Below the pieces are notes generated by a model. It worked only from the letters and a program-made list of their open reading frames with translations, was not told where the DNA came from and ran no database searches. Below are positions 24,703-33,999 of a DNA stretch of 40,627 nucleotides, in pieces. Within the stretch, counting starts at the first letter, position 1; each line of letters opens with the position of its first letter. The translations under genes were made by a program, and so were the position numbers. Origin of the DNA: Bacteroidaceae bacterium (GTDB lineage Bacteria > Bacteroidota > Bacteroidia > Bacteroidales > Bacteroidaceae); NCBI GenBank assembly GCA_017521285.1, contig JAFXDG010000131.1, positions 1-40,627 of the forward strand, in the 5' to 3' direction.

Positions 24703-27033
24703 ATGAGAAACAGAATAAAAATTTGGGGATTGGCCTCCGTGTTAGGAATGACCGCCCTGAGTGCAACGGCACAGATTCCACAAAAGGTGGAGAGTTTCCC
24801 CATCAGCAATGTGCGGCTGACGAAGAGTCCGTTCAAGCACGCTGAGGAGATGGACATACAGTACCTGTTAGGTATCAACCCCGACCGCCTGTTGGCTCCC
24901 TACTTGAAGGAGGCAGGCCTTACCCCCAAGGCAGAGAACTACACCAACTGGGAAAACACAGGATTGGACGGACACATCGGCGGACACTACGTATCGGCAC
25001 TGGCCTACATGTACGCTTCGACGGGCAACGCGGAAATCAAGCGCCGGCTGGACTACATGATTAGCGAACTGAAGCGTTGTCAGGACAAGGACGGATACCT
25101 GAGCGGTGTGTCCAACGGCCGACAGACATGGAAGGAAATCAAGGAGGGTAACATCCGTGCCTCGGGCTTCGGATTGAACGACCGGTGGGTGCCCCTGTAT
25201 AACATCCATAAGATTTATGCCGGACTTCGCGACGCTTACCTCCACGCGGGCAGCAAGGATGCGAAGGAGATGCTCATCAAACTGACCGACTGGATGATCC
25301 GCCTCGTAGAGAACCTGAGCGAGGCCCAGATGCAGGACATGTTGCGTAGCGAGCATGGCGGATTGAACGAGACCTTTGCCGACGTGGCTGCTATCACAGG
25401 CGACGAACGCTACCTGAAACTTGCCCACAAGTTTTCGCACAATTTGGTGCTTGAACCCTTGCTCAAGAAGGAAGACCGCTTGACGGGTATGCACGCCAAC
25501 ACACAGATTCCGAAGGTGATCGGATACAAGCGCATGGCAGACTTGGAGGGCAATACCGACTGGAGCGAAGCCGCCCGCTACTTCTGGGAAACGGTAGTGG
25601 AACGCAGAAGTATCAGCATTGGTGGAAACAGTGTGCGCGAACACTTCCACCCCGACACCGACTTCAGCAGTATGCTCACCAGCGAACAGGGTCCTGAGAC
25701 GTGTAACACCTATAACATGCTGCGCCTCACCAAGATGCTCTACGAGACAAGTGGCGATGCCGACTACATGGACTTCTACGAGCGTGCACTCTACAACCAC
25801 ATCCTTTCGACCATCAACCCCATCCAGGGAGGATTCGTATATTTCACTCCGATGCGTTCGGGCCACTACCGCGTCTATTCACAACCGCAGACGAGCTTCT
25901 GGTGCTGCGTGGGTTCGGGAATGGAGAACCACGCCCGCTATGGCGAAATGATTTACGGACACAAGGATGCTAACCTCTACGTGAACCTCTTCATCCCCTC
26001 TACCCTGCAATGGAATGGTACCACCATCGAACAGCAGACGGGATTTCCAGAGGAGGAGGGTACAACACTCGTCGTCACTCCCAAGAAGAGCAAGCAGCAG
26101 TTCACCCTGAACGTGCGTGTACCCGAATGGCTGAAGCAGGGCGACATGAAGTTCACCATCAACGGAAAGGCCGAGCAGGCCATCGTGAAGGACGGATATG
26201 CCACCATCGACCGCACTTGGCAAAAGGGTGACAAGGTGCACATCAGCTTGCCGATGAACCTGCACGTGATGGGCTTGCCCGACGGTTCGGCCAACTACTC
26301 CATCATGTATGGTCCCATCGTGTTGGGTGCTTCGCTTGGCAAACAGGCTCAGGACGGCATGTATGCCGACGATAGCCGTGGTGGACACATTGCTAATGGT
26401 CCTCGCCTGCCCCTTCAGGACATGCCGGTCATCGTAGGTGAGAAGGACGAAATCATCTCGCACATCCAAAAGGTGAACGGACAACCGCTGACCTTCAAGC
26501 TGGGTGGCGTATATCCCGCCAACTACGAGGGTATGACATTGCGCCCCTTCTATAGCCTCCACGAGTGCCGCTACATGGTTTACTGGCCACTCATCTCGAA
26601 GAAGGAACTGGCTGCCCGTCAGGAGCGATTGGCCCGCGAGGAGAAGGAGCGATTGGCACTGGATGCCATCACCACCGACAAGGTAATCTGTGGTGAGCAA
26701 CAACCCGAGAGCGACCACTTCGTGAAAATGGATCAGAGCAACGCAGGCGACGATGAGGGTATCCACTGGCGCGAGACCCGCGAATGGTTCAGCTATCAGA
26801 TGAAGACCCACGGACAACAACCTGCAAAGGTACGCATCCAATTCCGTCCCGAGAACCGTAGAGATGCACGCGTCTATGTGAACGACATTGTGATTGGCAC
26901 ACTGACCAACCAACGTGTGGCAGAACTTGAAATCCCTGCCGACCTGCGCAATGCCGAGGTGCTCACCATCAAAGTGGGCAAGGGTGAAGGTCGCGTCACA
27001 CCGCACATCTACGAGGTTCGGTTGGTAAAATAG
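24703..27033 (+). CDS. secreted GH127/GH146 beta-L-arabinofuranosidase
   Basis: The protein has 776 aa with a signal peptide ending near residue 23 (ATAQ). The (alpha/alpha)6 barrel (about 30-430, former DUF1680) includes NWENTGLDGHIGGHYVSALA and GGLNETFADVAAITGD. The zinc and catalytic set known from Bifidobacterium HypBA1 (Glu, Cys, Cys nucleophile, Cys) is matched by Glu332 and Cys334 in GPETCNTYN, and Cys401-Cys402 in FWCCVGSGMENH. Beta-sandwich parts follow, and the C-terminus (about 640-776) looks like an extra domain such as DUF4986, common in the related GH146. The enzyme should release beta-L-arabinofuranose from arabinans or hydroxyproline-rich glycoproteins. It stands alone behind its own promoter. 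GH127 and GH146 cannot be separated by eye. Confidence 0.85.
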   Translation: MRNRIKIWGLASVLGMTALSATAQIPQKVESFPISNVRLTKSPFKHAEEMDIQYLLGINPDRLLAPYLKEAGLTPKAENYTNWENTGLDGHIGGHYVSALAYMYASTGNAEIKRRLDYMISELKRCQDKDGYLSGVSNGRQTWKEIKEGNIRASGFGLNDRWVPLYNIHKIYAGLRDAYLHAGSKDAKEMLIKLTDWMIRLVENLSEAQMQDMLRSEHGGLNETFADVAAITGDERYLKLAHKFSHNLVLEPLLKKEDRLTGMHANTQIPKVIGYKRMADLEGNTDWSEAARYFWETVVERRSISIGGNSVREHFHPDTDFSSMLTSEQGPETCNTYNMLRLTKMLYETSGDADYMDFYERALYNHILSTINPIQGGFVYFTPMRSGHYRVYSQPQTSFWCCVGSGMENHARYGEMIYGHKDANLYVNLFIPSTLQWNGTTIEQQTGFPEEEGTTLVVTPKKSKQQFTLNVRVPEWLKQGDMKFTINGKAEQAIVKDGYATIDRTWQKGDKVHISLPMNLHVMGLPDGSANYSIMYGPIVLGASLGKQAQDGMYADDSRGGHIANGPRLPLQDMPVIVGEKDEIISHIQKVNGQPLTFKLGGVYPANYEGMTLRPFYSLHECRYMVYWPLISKKELAARQERLAREEKERLALDAITTDKVICGEQQPESDHFVKMDQSNAGDDEGIHWRETREWFSYQMKTHGQQPAKVRIQFRPENRRDARVYVNDIVIGTLTNQRVAELEIPADLRNAEVLTIKVGKGEGRVTPHIYEVRLVK

Positions 27034-27097
27034 TGACGAACTTCGATCGACGGGCTACAAGTGAATAACTGTAGAGTCGTCAAAATAAATAAAATTG

Positions 27098-27178
27098 GGC
27101 GCGGATTTCGCGGATTAACACGGAACTTATATTTCAGCATCAAATGATTTTTTCCGTGTAATCTGCGTAATCCGCGCC
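27098..27178. repeat. long imperfect inverted repeat (REP-like)
   Basis: The left arm (27098-27125, starting GGCGCGGATTTCGCGG) and the right arm (27152-27178, ending TAATCCGCGCC) match over about 24 of 27 positions when one is inverted, with a 26-nt loop. It sits between the GH127 gene and queA. Related words occur at 17134-17185 and 24349-24366, so it belongs to a dispersed family. It could also act as a transcription barrier. Confidence 0.75.
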
Positions 27179-27225
27179 TGATAATTTTGAATGGCATCAT
27201 TTTGATACACCCTCCTCCCCCTTTT

Positions 27226-27257
27226 TTTGTGTAATAGGAGAAAAATGGCTACTTTTG
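27226..27257 (+). promoter_or_regulatory. complete promoter for queA
   Basis: TTTG (27226-27229), a 20-nt spacer and TACTTTTG (27250-27257) match the Bacteroidetes -33/-7 consensus. The start codon follows 24 nt later. Confidence 0.7.
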
Positions 27258-27281
27258 CACAACAAATAGCAAGAAGCATAT

Positions 27282-28532
27282 ATGAGTGAGACAAAACATA
27301 TTCATATCGACGAGTTCAATTATCCGCTACCCGATGAGCGGATTGCCAAATATCCGTTAGCAGAGCGCGACCAATCCAAGTTGCTCATATACGACAAAGG
27401 AAACGTGAGCGAGGATGTGTTTGCGACCCTGCCCGCCTATCTGCCCACGGGAAGCCTGATGGTGTTCAACAACACCAAGGTGATTCAGGCGCGTATGCAC
27501 TTCCGCAAAGAGACGGGAGCCTTGATTGAGGTGTTCTGCCTGGAGCCTGCATCGCCAGCCGATTATGCGCAAAACTTTCAAGAGACGAAACGGTGCAGTT
27601 GGCTATGTCTGGTGGGAAACCTGAAGAAGTGGAAGGAGGGGACCTTGAGCCGGGTGGTAGAGGTAAGAGGAAAGGCTCTGACCCTGAGGGCCACACGCGG
27701 AGAATGCCGGGGTACGAGCCATTGGATAACCTTTGAATGGGAAATGGCTTCGGGCGAGAGCATCCCCTTTGCCGAGGTGTTGGAAGCGGTGGGAGAATTG
27801 CCCATTCCCCCTTACTTGAACCGAGCCACCGAGGAGCGCGACAAGGAGACGTATCAGACGGTATATAGTAAGGTGAAGGGAAGCGTGGCGGCACCAACAG
27901 CCGGATTGCATTTTACACCCCGTGTGTTGGAGGCATTGGACAAACAGGGGATTGAACGCGAGGAGTTGACCCTGCACGTGGGAGCCGGCACCTTCAAACC
28001 TGTGAAGAGTGAAGAGATTGGTGACCACGAAATGCACACTGAATACATCTCGGTGAGCCGACACACGATTGAACGTCTGATAGCTCATGGAGGTGAAGCT
28101 ACGGCCGTGGGGACCACCAGTGTGCGAACCTTGGAAAGCCTCTATTACATAGGCGTAGCATTGGAAAGGAATCCGCAATCTACCGAAGAGGAATTACACG
28201 TGAAGCAATGGATGCCGTATGACTATGCAACCTCTGTGGCAAAAGGTGATGCGAAGGAACTGACAACGGTGGAGGCTTTGGAAAACATCCGCTCATATAT
28301 GGAGGAAAACGGGTTGGAGGTGTTGCATACAAGCACACAGATAATCATCGCACCCGGATATGAATACCATATTGTGAAACGTATTGTCACGAACTTCCAT
28401 CAACCTCAGAGTACATTGCTGCTCCTCGTATCGGCTTTCGTCAAGGGCGATTGGAGGAATATTTATGACTATGCGCTCTCGCACGATTTCCGTTTCCTCA
28501 GTTATGGGGATTCAAGTTTGCTGATTCCATAA
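27282..28532 (+). CDS. queA: S-adenosylmethionine:tRNA ribosyltransferase-isomerase
   Basis: The protein has 416 aa. QueA moves the ribosyl part of S-adenosylmethionine onto preQ1 at the wobble base of tRNA(Tyr, His, Asn, Asp), making epoxyqueuosine. Family blocks are clear: FNYPLPDERIAKYPLAERDQSKLL at the N-terminus, FNNTKVIQARM, SVAAPTAGLHFT, LTLHVGAGTFKPV, TAVGTTSVRTLES, and TNFHQPQSTLLLLVSAF. Length is above the roughly 345 aa of E. coli QueA; the excess lies in an insertion near 85-145 and in the region around 285-330, as usual in Bacteroidetes. The protein is cytoplasmic. A NUDIX gene follows after 34 nt. Confidence 0.95.
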   Translation: MSETKHIHIDEFNYPLPDERIAKYPLAERDQSKLLIYDKGNVSEDVFATLPAYLPTGSLMVFNNTKVIQARMHFRKETGALIEVFCLEPASPADYAQNFQETKRCSWLCLVGNLKKWKEGTLSRVVEVRGKALTLRATRGECRGTSHWITFEWEMASGESIPFAEVLEAVGELPIPPYLNRATEERDKETYQTVYSKVKGSVAAPTAGLHFTPRVLEALDKQGIEREELTLHVGAGTFKPVKSEEIGDHEMHTEYISVSRHTIERLIAHGGEATAVGTTSVRTLESLYYIGVALERNPQSTEEELHVKQWMPYDYATSVAKGDAKELTTVEALENIRSYMEENGLEVLHTSTQIIIAPGYEYHIVKRIVTNFHQPQSTLLLLVSAFVKGDWRNIYDYALSHDFRFLSYGDSSLLIP

Positions 28533-28566
28533 AACTCATAAAGGCTATAGATATATACAGAGATTC

Positions 28567-29088
28567 ATGCAAGACAATAATGAAGAGATGTTTCCCATAG
28601 TGGATGAAGATGGGAATATCGTGAGTGCCGCTACGCGCGGAGAGTGTCATGGAGGTAGTAAATTGCTGCACCCCGTGGTGCACCTGCATTTGTTCAATCC
28701 AGCAGGTGATATATACCTGCAGAAACGCCCCATGTGGAAGGATATCCAACCTGGCAAATGGGATACGGCTGTAGGCGGACATGTTGACTTGGGAGAGAGT
28801 GTGGCACAAGCCTTGGTGCGCGAAGTGCGCGAAGAATTGGGCATCGGGTTAGAACCCCCTCCTACCCCCTTGGCACATTATGTATTTGAAAGCGAACGTG
28901 AGCGTGAATTGGTGTTCGTTCACAAATTGGTGTATAGTGGAGACGTGTGCCCCAGTGGGGAGTTGGATGGTGGACGCTTCTGGAGTATCGATGAACTGCG
29001 CGAACATATAGGAAAACAGGTATTCACCCCTAATTTTGAAAGTGAATACCTGCGGTTCGAATCTGTCTTACGCGGGGGAACTGAATAA
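28567..29088 (+). CDS. NUDIX hydrolase
   Basis: The protein has 173 aa. The NUDIX box is complete: GGHVDLGESVAQALVREVREELGI (residues about 67-90), with the RE-EE core that binds Mg2+. The layout with HPVVHLHLFN before the box and YVFESERERELVFVHKLVY after it fits the cytoplasmic subfamily annotated as IPP-isomerase-like NUDIX hydrolases. The substrate, a nucleoside diphosphate linked to another moiety, is unknown. It is likely cotranscribed with queA. Its last 21 nt overlap the 3' end of the convergent metH gene. Confidence 0.88.
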   Translation: MQDNNEEMFPIVDEDGNIVSAATRGECHGGSKLLHPVVHLHLFNPAGDIYLQKRPMWKDIQPGKWDTAVGGHVDLGESVAQALVREVREELGIGLEPPPTPLAHYVFESERERELVFVHKLVYSGDVCPSGELDGGRFWSIDELREHIGKQVFTPNFESEYLRFESVLRGGTE

Positions 29089-31917
29089 ATCCAGTTTTTT
29101 TTGGCGTGCTTCGTCCAATGGTATGGGAGTAGCATTGTCGCCTCGTGCCTTTTGACGTAACTCTGCGTAGCAGGTGTTCAAGTCGGCAACGAAGTCGGCA
29201 TGTTGTTTCGGATCCAACAGACGATTGGCGATGAGTACATTTTGCGATGCATCCTTCATCCATACAACCGGAGCGTCATACACAGGCGCTATTTTCAAAG
29301 CCGTATGCATAAGGCTGGTGGTGGCCCCACCTATCATGATGGGGATATTGGCATTGTGGCGTTGCAACTCCTTGGCCACGTTTGTCATTTCATCGAGAGA
29401 CGGTGTGATAAGACCACTCAGACCAATGATATCGACCTGTTCGTCGATGGCGCGTTGGACAATCGTTTCGGCTGGTACCATCACTCCTAAGTCTATCACT
29501 TCGTAATTGTTGCAAGCCATCACTACGGATACAATGTTTTTACCAATGTCGTGCACATCACCCTTGACGGTGGCCAACAGAACTTTTCCTGCAGATACCC
29601 TTTCACTTCCTTTTCCTCCGTCTGATTGTTTTCCCGCTTCGATGTAAGGTTGCAGAATAGATACGGCACGCTTCATGGTGCGGGCAGTCTTCACCACTTG
29701 TGGAAGAAACATTTTGCCTTCGCCAAAGAGAGTACCTACCTGATTCATCCCCTCCATCAATGGCCCTTCAATGATTTCTACTGCTTGGTATCCGGCTTGG
29801 ATGGCTTCTGTGAGGTCGGTTTCCAAATAATCTCCGATACCCTTTACCAACGCATGTTGCAGACGCTCGCCAACATTCCTATTTCGCCAATCGGAGGCTT
29901 GACTTGTCTGATGAACATGCTCTTTTGTCTCCTTCTCCTTATTGGCTCGCATCAGTATCTCTGAGGCTTTTTCAATCAAACGCTCGGTGGCATCAGCTCG
30001 TCGGCAAAGGATAACATCTTCGAGGACGGTCAACAGATCGGGAGCAATATCGGAATAAAGTACGGATGTGGCTGGATTCACGATAGCCATATCCATGCCT
30101 GCTCCGATAGCATGGTAGAGAAATACGGCGTGCATAGCTTCGCGGATATAATTGTTTCCACGGAAGGAGAAAGAAAGGTTGCTGACTCCACCACTGACGT
30201 GTGCCCCTGGCAAATGCTGGCGAATCCATTGGGTGGCTCGAATGAAATCAAGTGCATAGCGGTCGTGTTCGGCTATACCGGTGGCAACAGAGAGTACATT
30301 GGGGTCAAAGATAATGTCTTCAGGGGGGAATCCCGCTTGCTCTACCAATAATTTATAGGCACGTCCGCACACTTCAATCTTGCGTTCGTAGGTGTCGGCT
30401 TGCCCTTGTTCGTCAAATGCCATCACCACTACGGCTGCTCCTAATTGACGAATTTCGCGTGCATGGTTGAGAAATATCCCTTCTCCCTCTTTCAAAGAGA
30501 TGGAGTTGACAATGGCTTTACCCTGAATACACTTCAAACCGGCTTGAATGACCTCCCACTTTGAAGAGTCAATCATGAGTGGCACACGGGCAATCTCTGG
30601 CTCGCTGGCCAACAAATTGAGGAAGGTGGTCATCTCTTCCTTCGCTTCCAGAAGACCATCGTCCATATTGATGTCGATGACCAAAGCTCCGTCCTCCACT
30701 TGCTTGCGTGCGATAGAAAGGGCTTCGTCATACTTCTTTTCGTTGATCAACCGGAGGAACCTGCGTGAACCGGCCACATTGCATCGCTCTCCAACGTTTA
30801 TGAAATTCGATTCGGGTTTCACTTCGGTCAATTCAAGACCCGACAATTGCATCCAATGGCTCTTTTCTACAGGTATGTGTGGGTGGGCATTTCCGGATTC
30901 AACCAATTGTGCAAATCGGGCAATGTAAGCATCCGTAGTGCCACAACATCCACCAATGATGTTCACCAATCCCTCATCGATGTATTCTTGCATTTGTGCG
31001 GACATTTCCTCGGGTGTCTGGTCGTATTCGCCCATTTCGTTCGGAAGTCCTGCATTGGGATAAGCGGATATATAGTAAGGTGCACGCGCCGACAATGTAC
31101 GCAAAAAGGGTTTCAGTTGGCGAGCACCAAATGAACAGTTCAATCCGATAGAGAATATATTAGCATGGCTGACCGATGCCAAGAGAGCCTCCAAGGTTTG
31201 TCCCGAAAGTGTACGACCAGTAATGTCGGCCACGGTGACGGAGAGCATCAGTGGCACTTTCCTACCCGCTTGCTTCATGGCCTTTTCAGCTGCATACAGG
31301 GCTGCTTTTGCATTGAGCGTATCAAAGATGGTTTCGATGAGCAAAGCATCTACGCCGCCTTCAATCAGGGCTGTCATTTGCTCGGTGTAAGCATGAGCCA
31401 GGGTGTCAAATGTCAATGCGCGGTTAGCAGGGTCGTTGACATCGGCACTCATGGAGCACGTCTTGTTGGTAGGACCTACAGAGCCGGCTACAAAACGGGG
31501 CTTCGCCGGATTAAGTTCGGTATATTCATCGGCTATGCGTCGTGCGATACGGGCTGCTTCCAGATTGATTTCGCGACAAATATCCTGCATGCCGTAGTCC
31601 TCCATAGAGATACGCTGGGCATTGAATGTGTTTGTTTCAATGATGTCGGCACCGGCTTCCAGATAACGTCGATGGATATCGGTCACCACATCAGGGCGCG
31701 TCAGACTGAGTAAATCGTTATTTCCTTTCATCAATCCGGGTACGTCTGCAAAACGTTCACCACGGAAATCAGCTTCTTGCAAACCATAACTTTGAATCAT
31801 GGTGCCCATGGCACCGTCCAATACAAGAATCCGCTCCTTGATGAGAGCGGAAAGGGATTTTATGAGCCCACCACAAACTCCCCCCGAAGGGGTGGATGGC
31901 TTGGATAGTGATTTCAT
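29068..31917 (-). CDS. metH: cobalamin-dependent methionine synthase without activation domain
   Basis: The protein has 949 aa. It transfers a methyl group from methyltetrahydrofolate to homocysteine. Domains in order are the homocysteine/zinc domain (about 22-345; ERILVLDGAMGTMIQSYGL, zinc Cys in LNCSFGARQ and GGCCGTTDAYI), pterin domain (about 370-640; FINVGERCNVAGSRRF), cobalamin cap (about 690-780) and B12 domain with DVHDIGKNIV (His789 as cobalt ligand). The C-terminal S-adenosylmethionine activation domain of the 1227-aa E. coli enzyme is absent, so reactivation of oxidised cobalamin would need another protein. Residues 7-18 look like an insertion. It is the last gene of the NigD-Yip1-smpB-metH operon. 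Confidence 0.95.
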   Translation of the reverse strand: MKSLSKPSTPSGGVCGGLIKSLSALIKERILVLDGAMGTMIQSYGLQEADFRGERFADVPGLMKGNNDLLSLTRPDVVTDIHRRYLEAGADIIETNTFNAQRISMEDYGMQDICREINLEAARIARRIADEYTELNPAKPRFVAGSVGPTNKTCSMSADVNDPANRALTFDTLAHAYTEQMTALIEGGVDALLIETIFDTLNAKAALYAAEKAMKQAGRKVPLMLSVTVADITGRTLSGQTLEALLASVSHANIFSIGLNCSFGARQLKPFLRTLSARAPYYISAYPNAGLPNEMGEYDQTPEEMSAQMQEYIDEGLVNIIGGCCGTTDAYIARFAQLVESGNAHPHIPVEKSHWMQLSGLELTEVKPESNFINVGERCNVAGSRRFLRLINEKKYDEALSIARKQVEDGALVIDINMDDGLLEAKEEMTTFLNLLASEPEIARVPLMIDSSKWEVIQAGLKCIQGKAIVNSISLKEGEGIFLNHAREIRQLGAAVVVMAFDEQGQADTYERKIEVCGRAYKLLVEQAGFPPEDIIFDPNVLSVATGIAEHDRYALDFIRATQWIRQHLPGAHVSGGVSNLSFSFRGNNYIREAMHAVFLYHAIGAGMDMAIVNPATSVLYSDIAPDLLTVLEDVILCRRADATERLIEKASEILMRANKEKETKEHVHQTSQASDWRNRNVGERLQHALVKGIGDYLETDLTEAIQAGYQAVEIIEGPLMEGMNQVGTLFGEGKMFLPQVVKTARTMKRAVSILQPYIEAGKQSDGGKGSERVSAGKVLLATVKGDVHDIGKNIVSVVMACNNYEVIDLGVMVPAETIVQRAIDEQVDIIGLSGLITPSLDEMTNVAKELQRHNANIPIMIGGATTSLMHTALKIAPVYDAPVVWMKDASQNVLIANRLLDPKQHADFVADLNTCYAELRQKARGDNATPIPLDEARQKKLDLFSSPA
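31849..31917 (-). repeat. palindromic insert at the metH 5' end with flanking near-duplication
   Basis: On the coding strand, the first five metH codons ATGAAATCACTATCC (31917-31903) recur as ATAAAATCCCTTTCC (31863-31849), matching at 12 of 15 positions. The 39 bp between them are rich in C and G (CCCCTTCGGGGGG), a hairpin-prone core typical of intergenic repeats. It adds about 18 residues before the conserved LIKERILVLDG start. Confidence 0.5.
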
Positions 31918-31984
31918 TTCCTTATATCATATAATTAGTTTTGTCCTCTCCACATTTTGGGGAATTGGAAGGTGATTGATTCCC

Positions 31985-32452
31985 TTATCTTTTGAACATC
32001 CTGTCCATTTCACGGCGATCGTCTTTCTCCTTCAGAGATTCGCGCTTGTCGAATTCTTTCTTACCCTTGGCTAAGGCTATGACCAGTTTGGCCAATCCCT
32101 TTTCGTTGATGAACAGGCGGGTGGGCACAATGGTAAAACCAGGTGTCTTAGTCGATTGTTGCAATTTGCGCAACTCTTTTTTATTGAGCAGGAGCTTTCG
32201 GTCGCGTCGCGCAGAGTGGTTGTTGTACGAGCCATAGAAATACTCGGCAATGTGCATATTCTTTACCCACATTTCGCCTCGGGAGAAGAAACAGAATGTA
32301 TCTACAAGACTGGCCTTTCCAGCACGTATAGACTTTATTTCGGTACCTGTGAGCACGATACCAGCCGTATAGGTGTCGATAAATTCATAGTCAAACGATG
32401 CACGCTTGTTCTTTATATTAATAGGTGATGGTTTCATTGATGGAGTTGCCAT
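31985..32452 (-). CDS. smpB: SsrA-binding protein SmpB
   Basis: The protein has 155 aa and binds tmRNA to rescue stalled ribosomes. The OB-fold core is recognisable: [39 protein letters not shown], then [10 protein letters not shown] and the basic [15 protein letters not shown]. The C-terminal tail is basic, as needed to enter the ribosome ([14 protein letters not shown]). A second ATG at codon 6 could be the true start, since the core begins there. It lies 67 nt before metH and 37 nt after the Yip1-like gene in a probable operon. Confidence 0.95.
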   Translation of the reverse strand: MATPSMKPSPINIKNKRASFDYEFIDTYTAGIVLTGTEIKSIRAGKASLVDTFCFFSRGEMWVKNMHIAEYFYGSYNNHSARRDRKLLLNKKELRKLQQSTKTPGFTIVPTRLFINEKGLAKLVIALAKGKKEFDKRESLKEKDDRREMDRMFKR

Positions 32453-32489
32453 GGTCGGAGTCTTTTTAATGCTTGTGTATAAAAACAGA

Positions 32490-33068
32490 TTAGTTGGCCA
32501 TTTTGCTCAGCCAAGTGAATATGTAATCAATGACTATGGGAGCAACCAGAATGATGACCGAGGTGATGAGTGTATATGAAAGCAATTTGTCTTCGGGTAT
32601 TTTCATCATCATTTTGCTTCCTTCCCACACGATGTATATCAGATAAAATTGCAATATCCAACGCAAGATGAAGAAACTGGGAAAGAGTGATCCGAAGATA
32701 CTGAGTACAAAAATCACGCTCATGGAGTACCCCACCAGCTTCTGGATGTTTGCCCGTGTGTTTTCGGAGTGGTCATAGAGAGTATGGTTTCCGTACCACT
32801 CTATCGCGTAAGTCGCAAGGTAAAATCCACCAAACAGACTGATGAACAAACCGCAACATTTGGTCAGAGTTAATTGGAAATCAAACTCATCAACACCGTT
32901 TCCGAACAACAGACCCACAAACATGGCAATCCCACACAAAGCTATCAATGGATAGACGTATGCCGTCTGCACCTGTTCGGGAGTATCCTCCTGACAGATT
33001 TCCTCCCATGCCTTGGATGGAGAGCCTATGATTTGAATCAATCTGTTAAACAGTTCTTTATAGTTCAT
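32490..33068 (-). CDS. Yip1-like integral membrane protein
   Basis: The protein has 192 aa with five hydrophobic segments (about 38-55, 70-88, 115-130, 133-150 and 167-185). The N-terminus [17 protein letters not shown], with the sequence PSKAWEEI before the membrane part, is typical of bacterial members of the Yip1 family (PF04893). These have no well established function in bacteria. It sits 32 nt downstream of the NigD-like gene and 37 nt upstream of smpB. Confidence 0.75.
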   Translation of the reverse strand: MNYKELFNRLIQIIGSPSKAWEEICQEDTPEQVQTAYVYPLIALCGIAMFVGLLFGNGVDEFDFQLTLTKCCGLFISLFGGFYLATYAIEWYGNHTLYDHSENTRANIQKLVGYSMSVIFVLSIFGSLFPSFFILRWILQFYLIYIVWEGSKMMMKIPEDKLLSYTLITSVIILVAPIVIDYIFTWLSKMAN

Positions 33069-33100
33069 AGCTGTAAAAGGGAAACTGGATAGATGCTGTT

Positions 33101-33865
33101 TTAATATCCGCCTGTAGAATTACTATATGTAGGAGGATTGAGGCGGGTACGACTGATTTTACAAGTTACTGTGTCGGTATATACCGAATCCTTTGCCGAG
33201 CTGTACCATACGGGAGCTGTCATGATGATTTTGAGCGAATCGCTTGTCACCGCACCCGGAGTGCGTACAAAGTCAGGAAGGGTGGCACTCACCGTTTGCA
33301 AGAATTCATTATTCCATGTGCCGGCCTTTTCATTATAATGGAGATTCAGATAGAGGTTTTCTCCATCGAACTTGTTGCGGTCAAAGGAACAATTCATGTC
33401 GAAATTGAAATTAGTGGCCGTCCATGCTTGCATGGTGACGTATCCCCGATATGCGTGCATGGTGAATCCGAGCAATGTGTCGTTCCCCAATGTAGAAGGA
33501 TATTTGTCCATCCCCGTCACATCCACCATCGATACGGTATCAATCTTCACCGCACTACGCACAATGCTTTTGAAACGGGTGTTCTCCATCGAGATGTTGT
33601 CACCGGTGATGATGGGCAAGTCGTATCTTATCATGACTCTGACCGCATCGCCCCACTTGATGTTTGCACTTTCTGAACTGGGGTCAAGAATACCTCGCCC
33701 TTCGTCCAGATAGAGGCGCACATTGCCCACTTCGTCATGAGTGACGGTGGCAAAAGTAGGTACAGTTACACGATATTCATTCTCTACGCCGTCAAAACAC
33801 GACACAAATGTAAAAATCATTGTTGAAAGCACTATCCAACAGAGTGCTGCATACATTTTCTTCAT
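33101..33865 (-). CDS. NigD-like lipoprotein
   Basis: The ATG at 33865 gives 254 aa. A longer frame to 33913 exists, but it runs into the promoter box at 33911-33918 and the second start directly precedes a lipoprotein signal (MKKMYAALCWIVL, lipobox FVSC). The mature part begins FDGVENEYRVTV, followed by PTFATVTHDEVGNVRLYLDEGRGIL. It reads as beta strands throughout, matching the N-terminal OB and C-terminal beta domains that I associate with NigD-like proteins of Bacteroidetes. NigD was named from a bacteriocin operon, but a role in immunity is not proved and most homologues are of unknown function. The gene leads the Yip1, smpB, metH operon. Confidence in the family is moderate. Confidence 0.65.
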   Translation of the reverse strand: MKKMYAALCWIVLSTMIFTFVSCFDGVENEYRVTVPTFATVTHDEVGNVRLYLDEGRGILDPSSESANIKWGDAVRVMIRYDLPIITGDNISMENTRFKSIVRSAVKIDTVSMVDVTGMDKYPSTLGNDTLLGFTMHAYRGYVTMQAWTATNFNFDMNCSFDRNKFDGENLYLNLHYNEKAGTWNNEFLQTVSATLPDFVRTPGAVTSDSLKIIMTAPVWYSSAKDSVYTDTVTCKISRTRLNPPTYSNSTGGY

Positions 33866-33910
33866 TTTCTCAACTCTAAACTTCTTGTACTCTATTCTAA
33901 AATCGGTTTG

Positions 33911-33918
33911 CAAAAGTA
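33911..33918 (-). promoter_or_regulatory. promoter -7 box for NigD-Yip1-smpB-metH operon
   Basis: The complement reads TACTTTTG, an exact TAnnTTTG match, 45 nt before the ATG at 33865. Confidence 0.6.
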
Positions 33919-33999
33919 TAAAAAAGAATCATACGGTTATACATATATGCATGAGATTTTAGGATTCTTTATTTTATGTTACATAAAGGGGCTTTAGGG

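Noticed and set aside
24868-27006. Two long minus-strand open frames (332 and 375 codons) opposite the GH127 gene
   Set aside because: They lie entirely on the other strand of a clear GH127 gene, have no motif or promoter, and arise from codon bias on the coding strand.
33866-33913. Longer N-terminus of the NigD-like lipoprotein
   Set aside because: It overlaps the promoter box and would bury the lipoprotein signal 16 residues inside.
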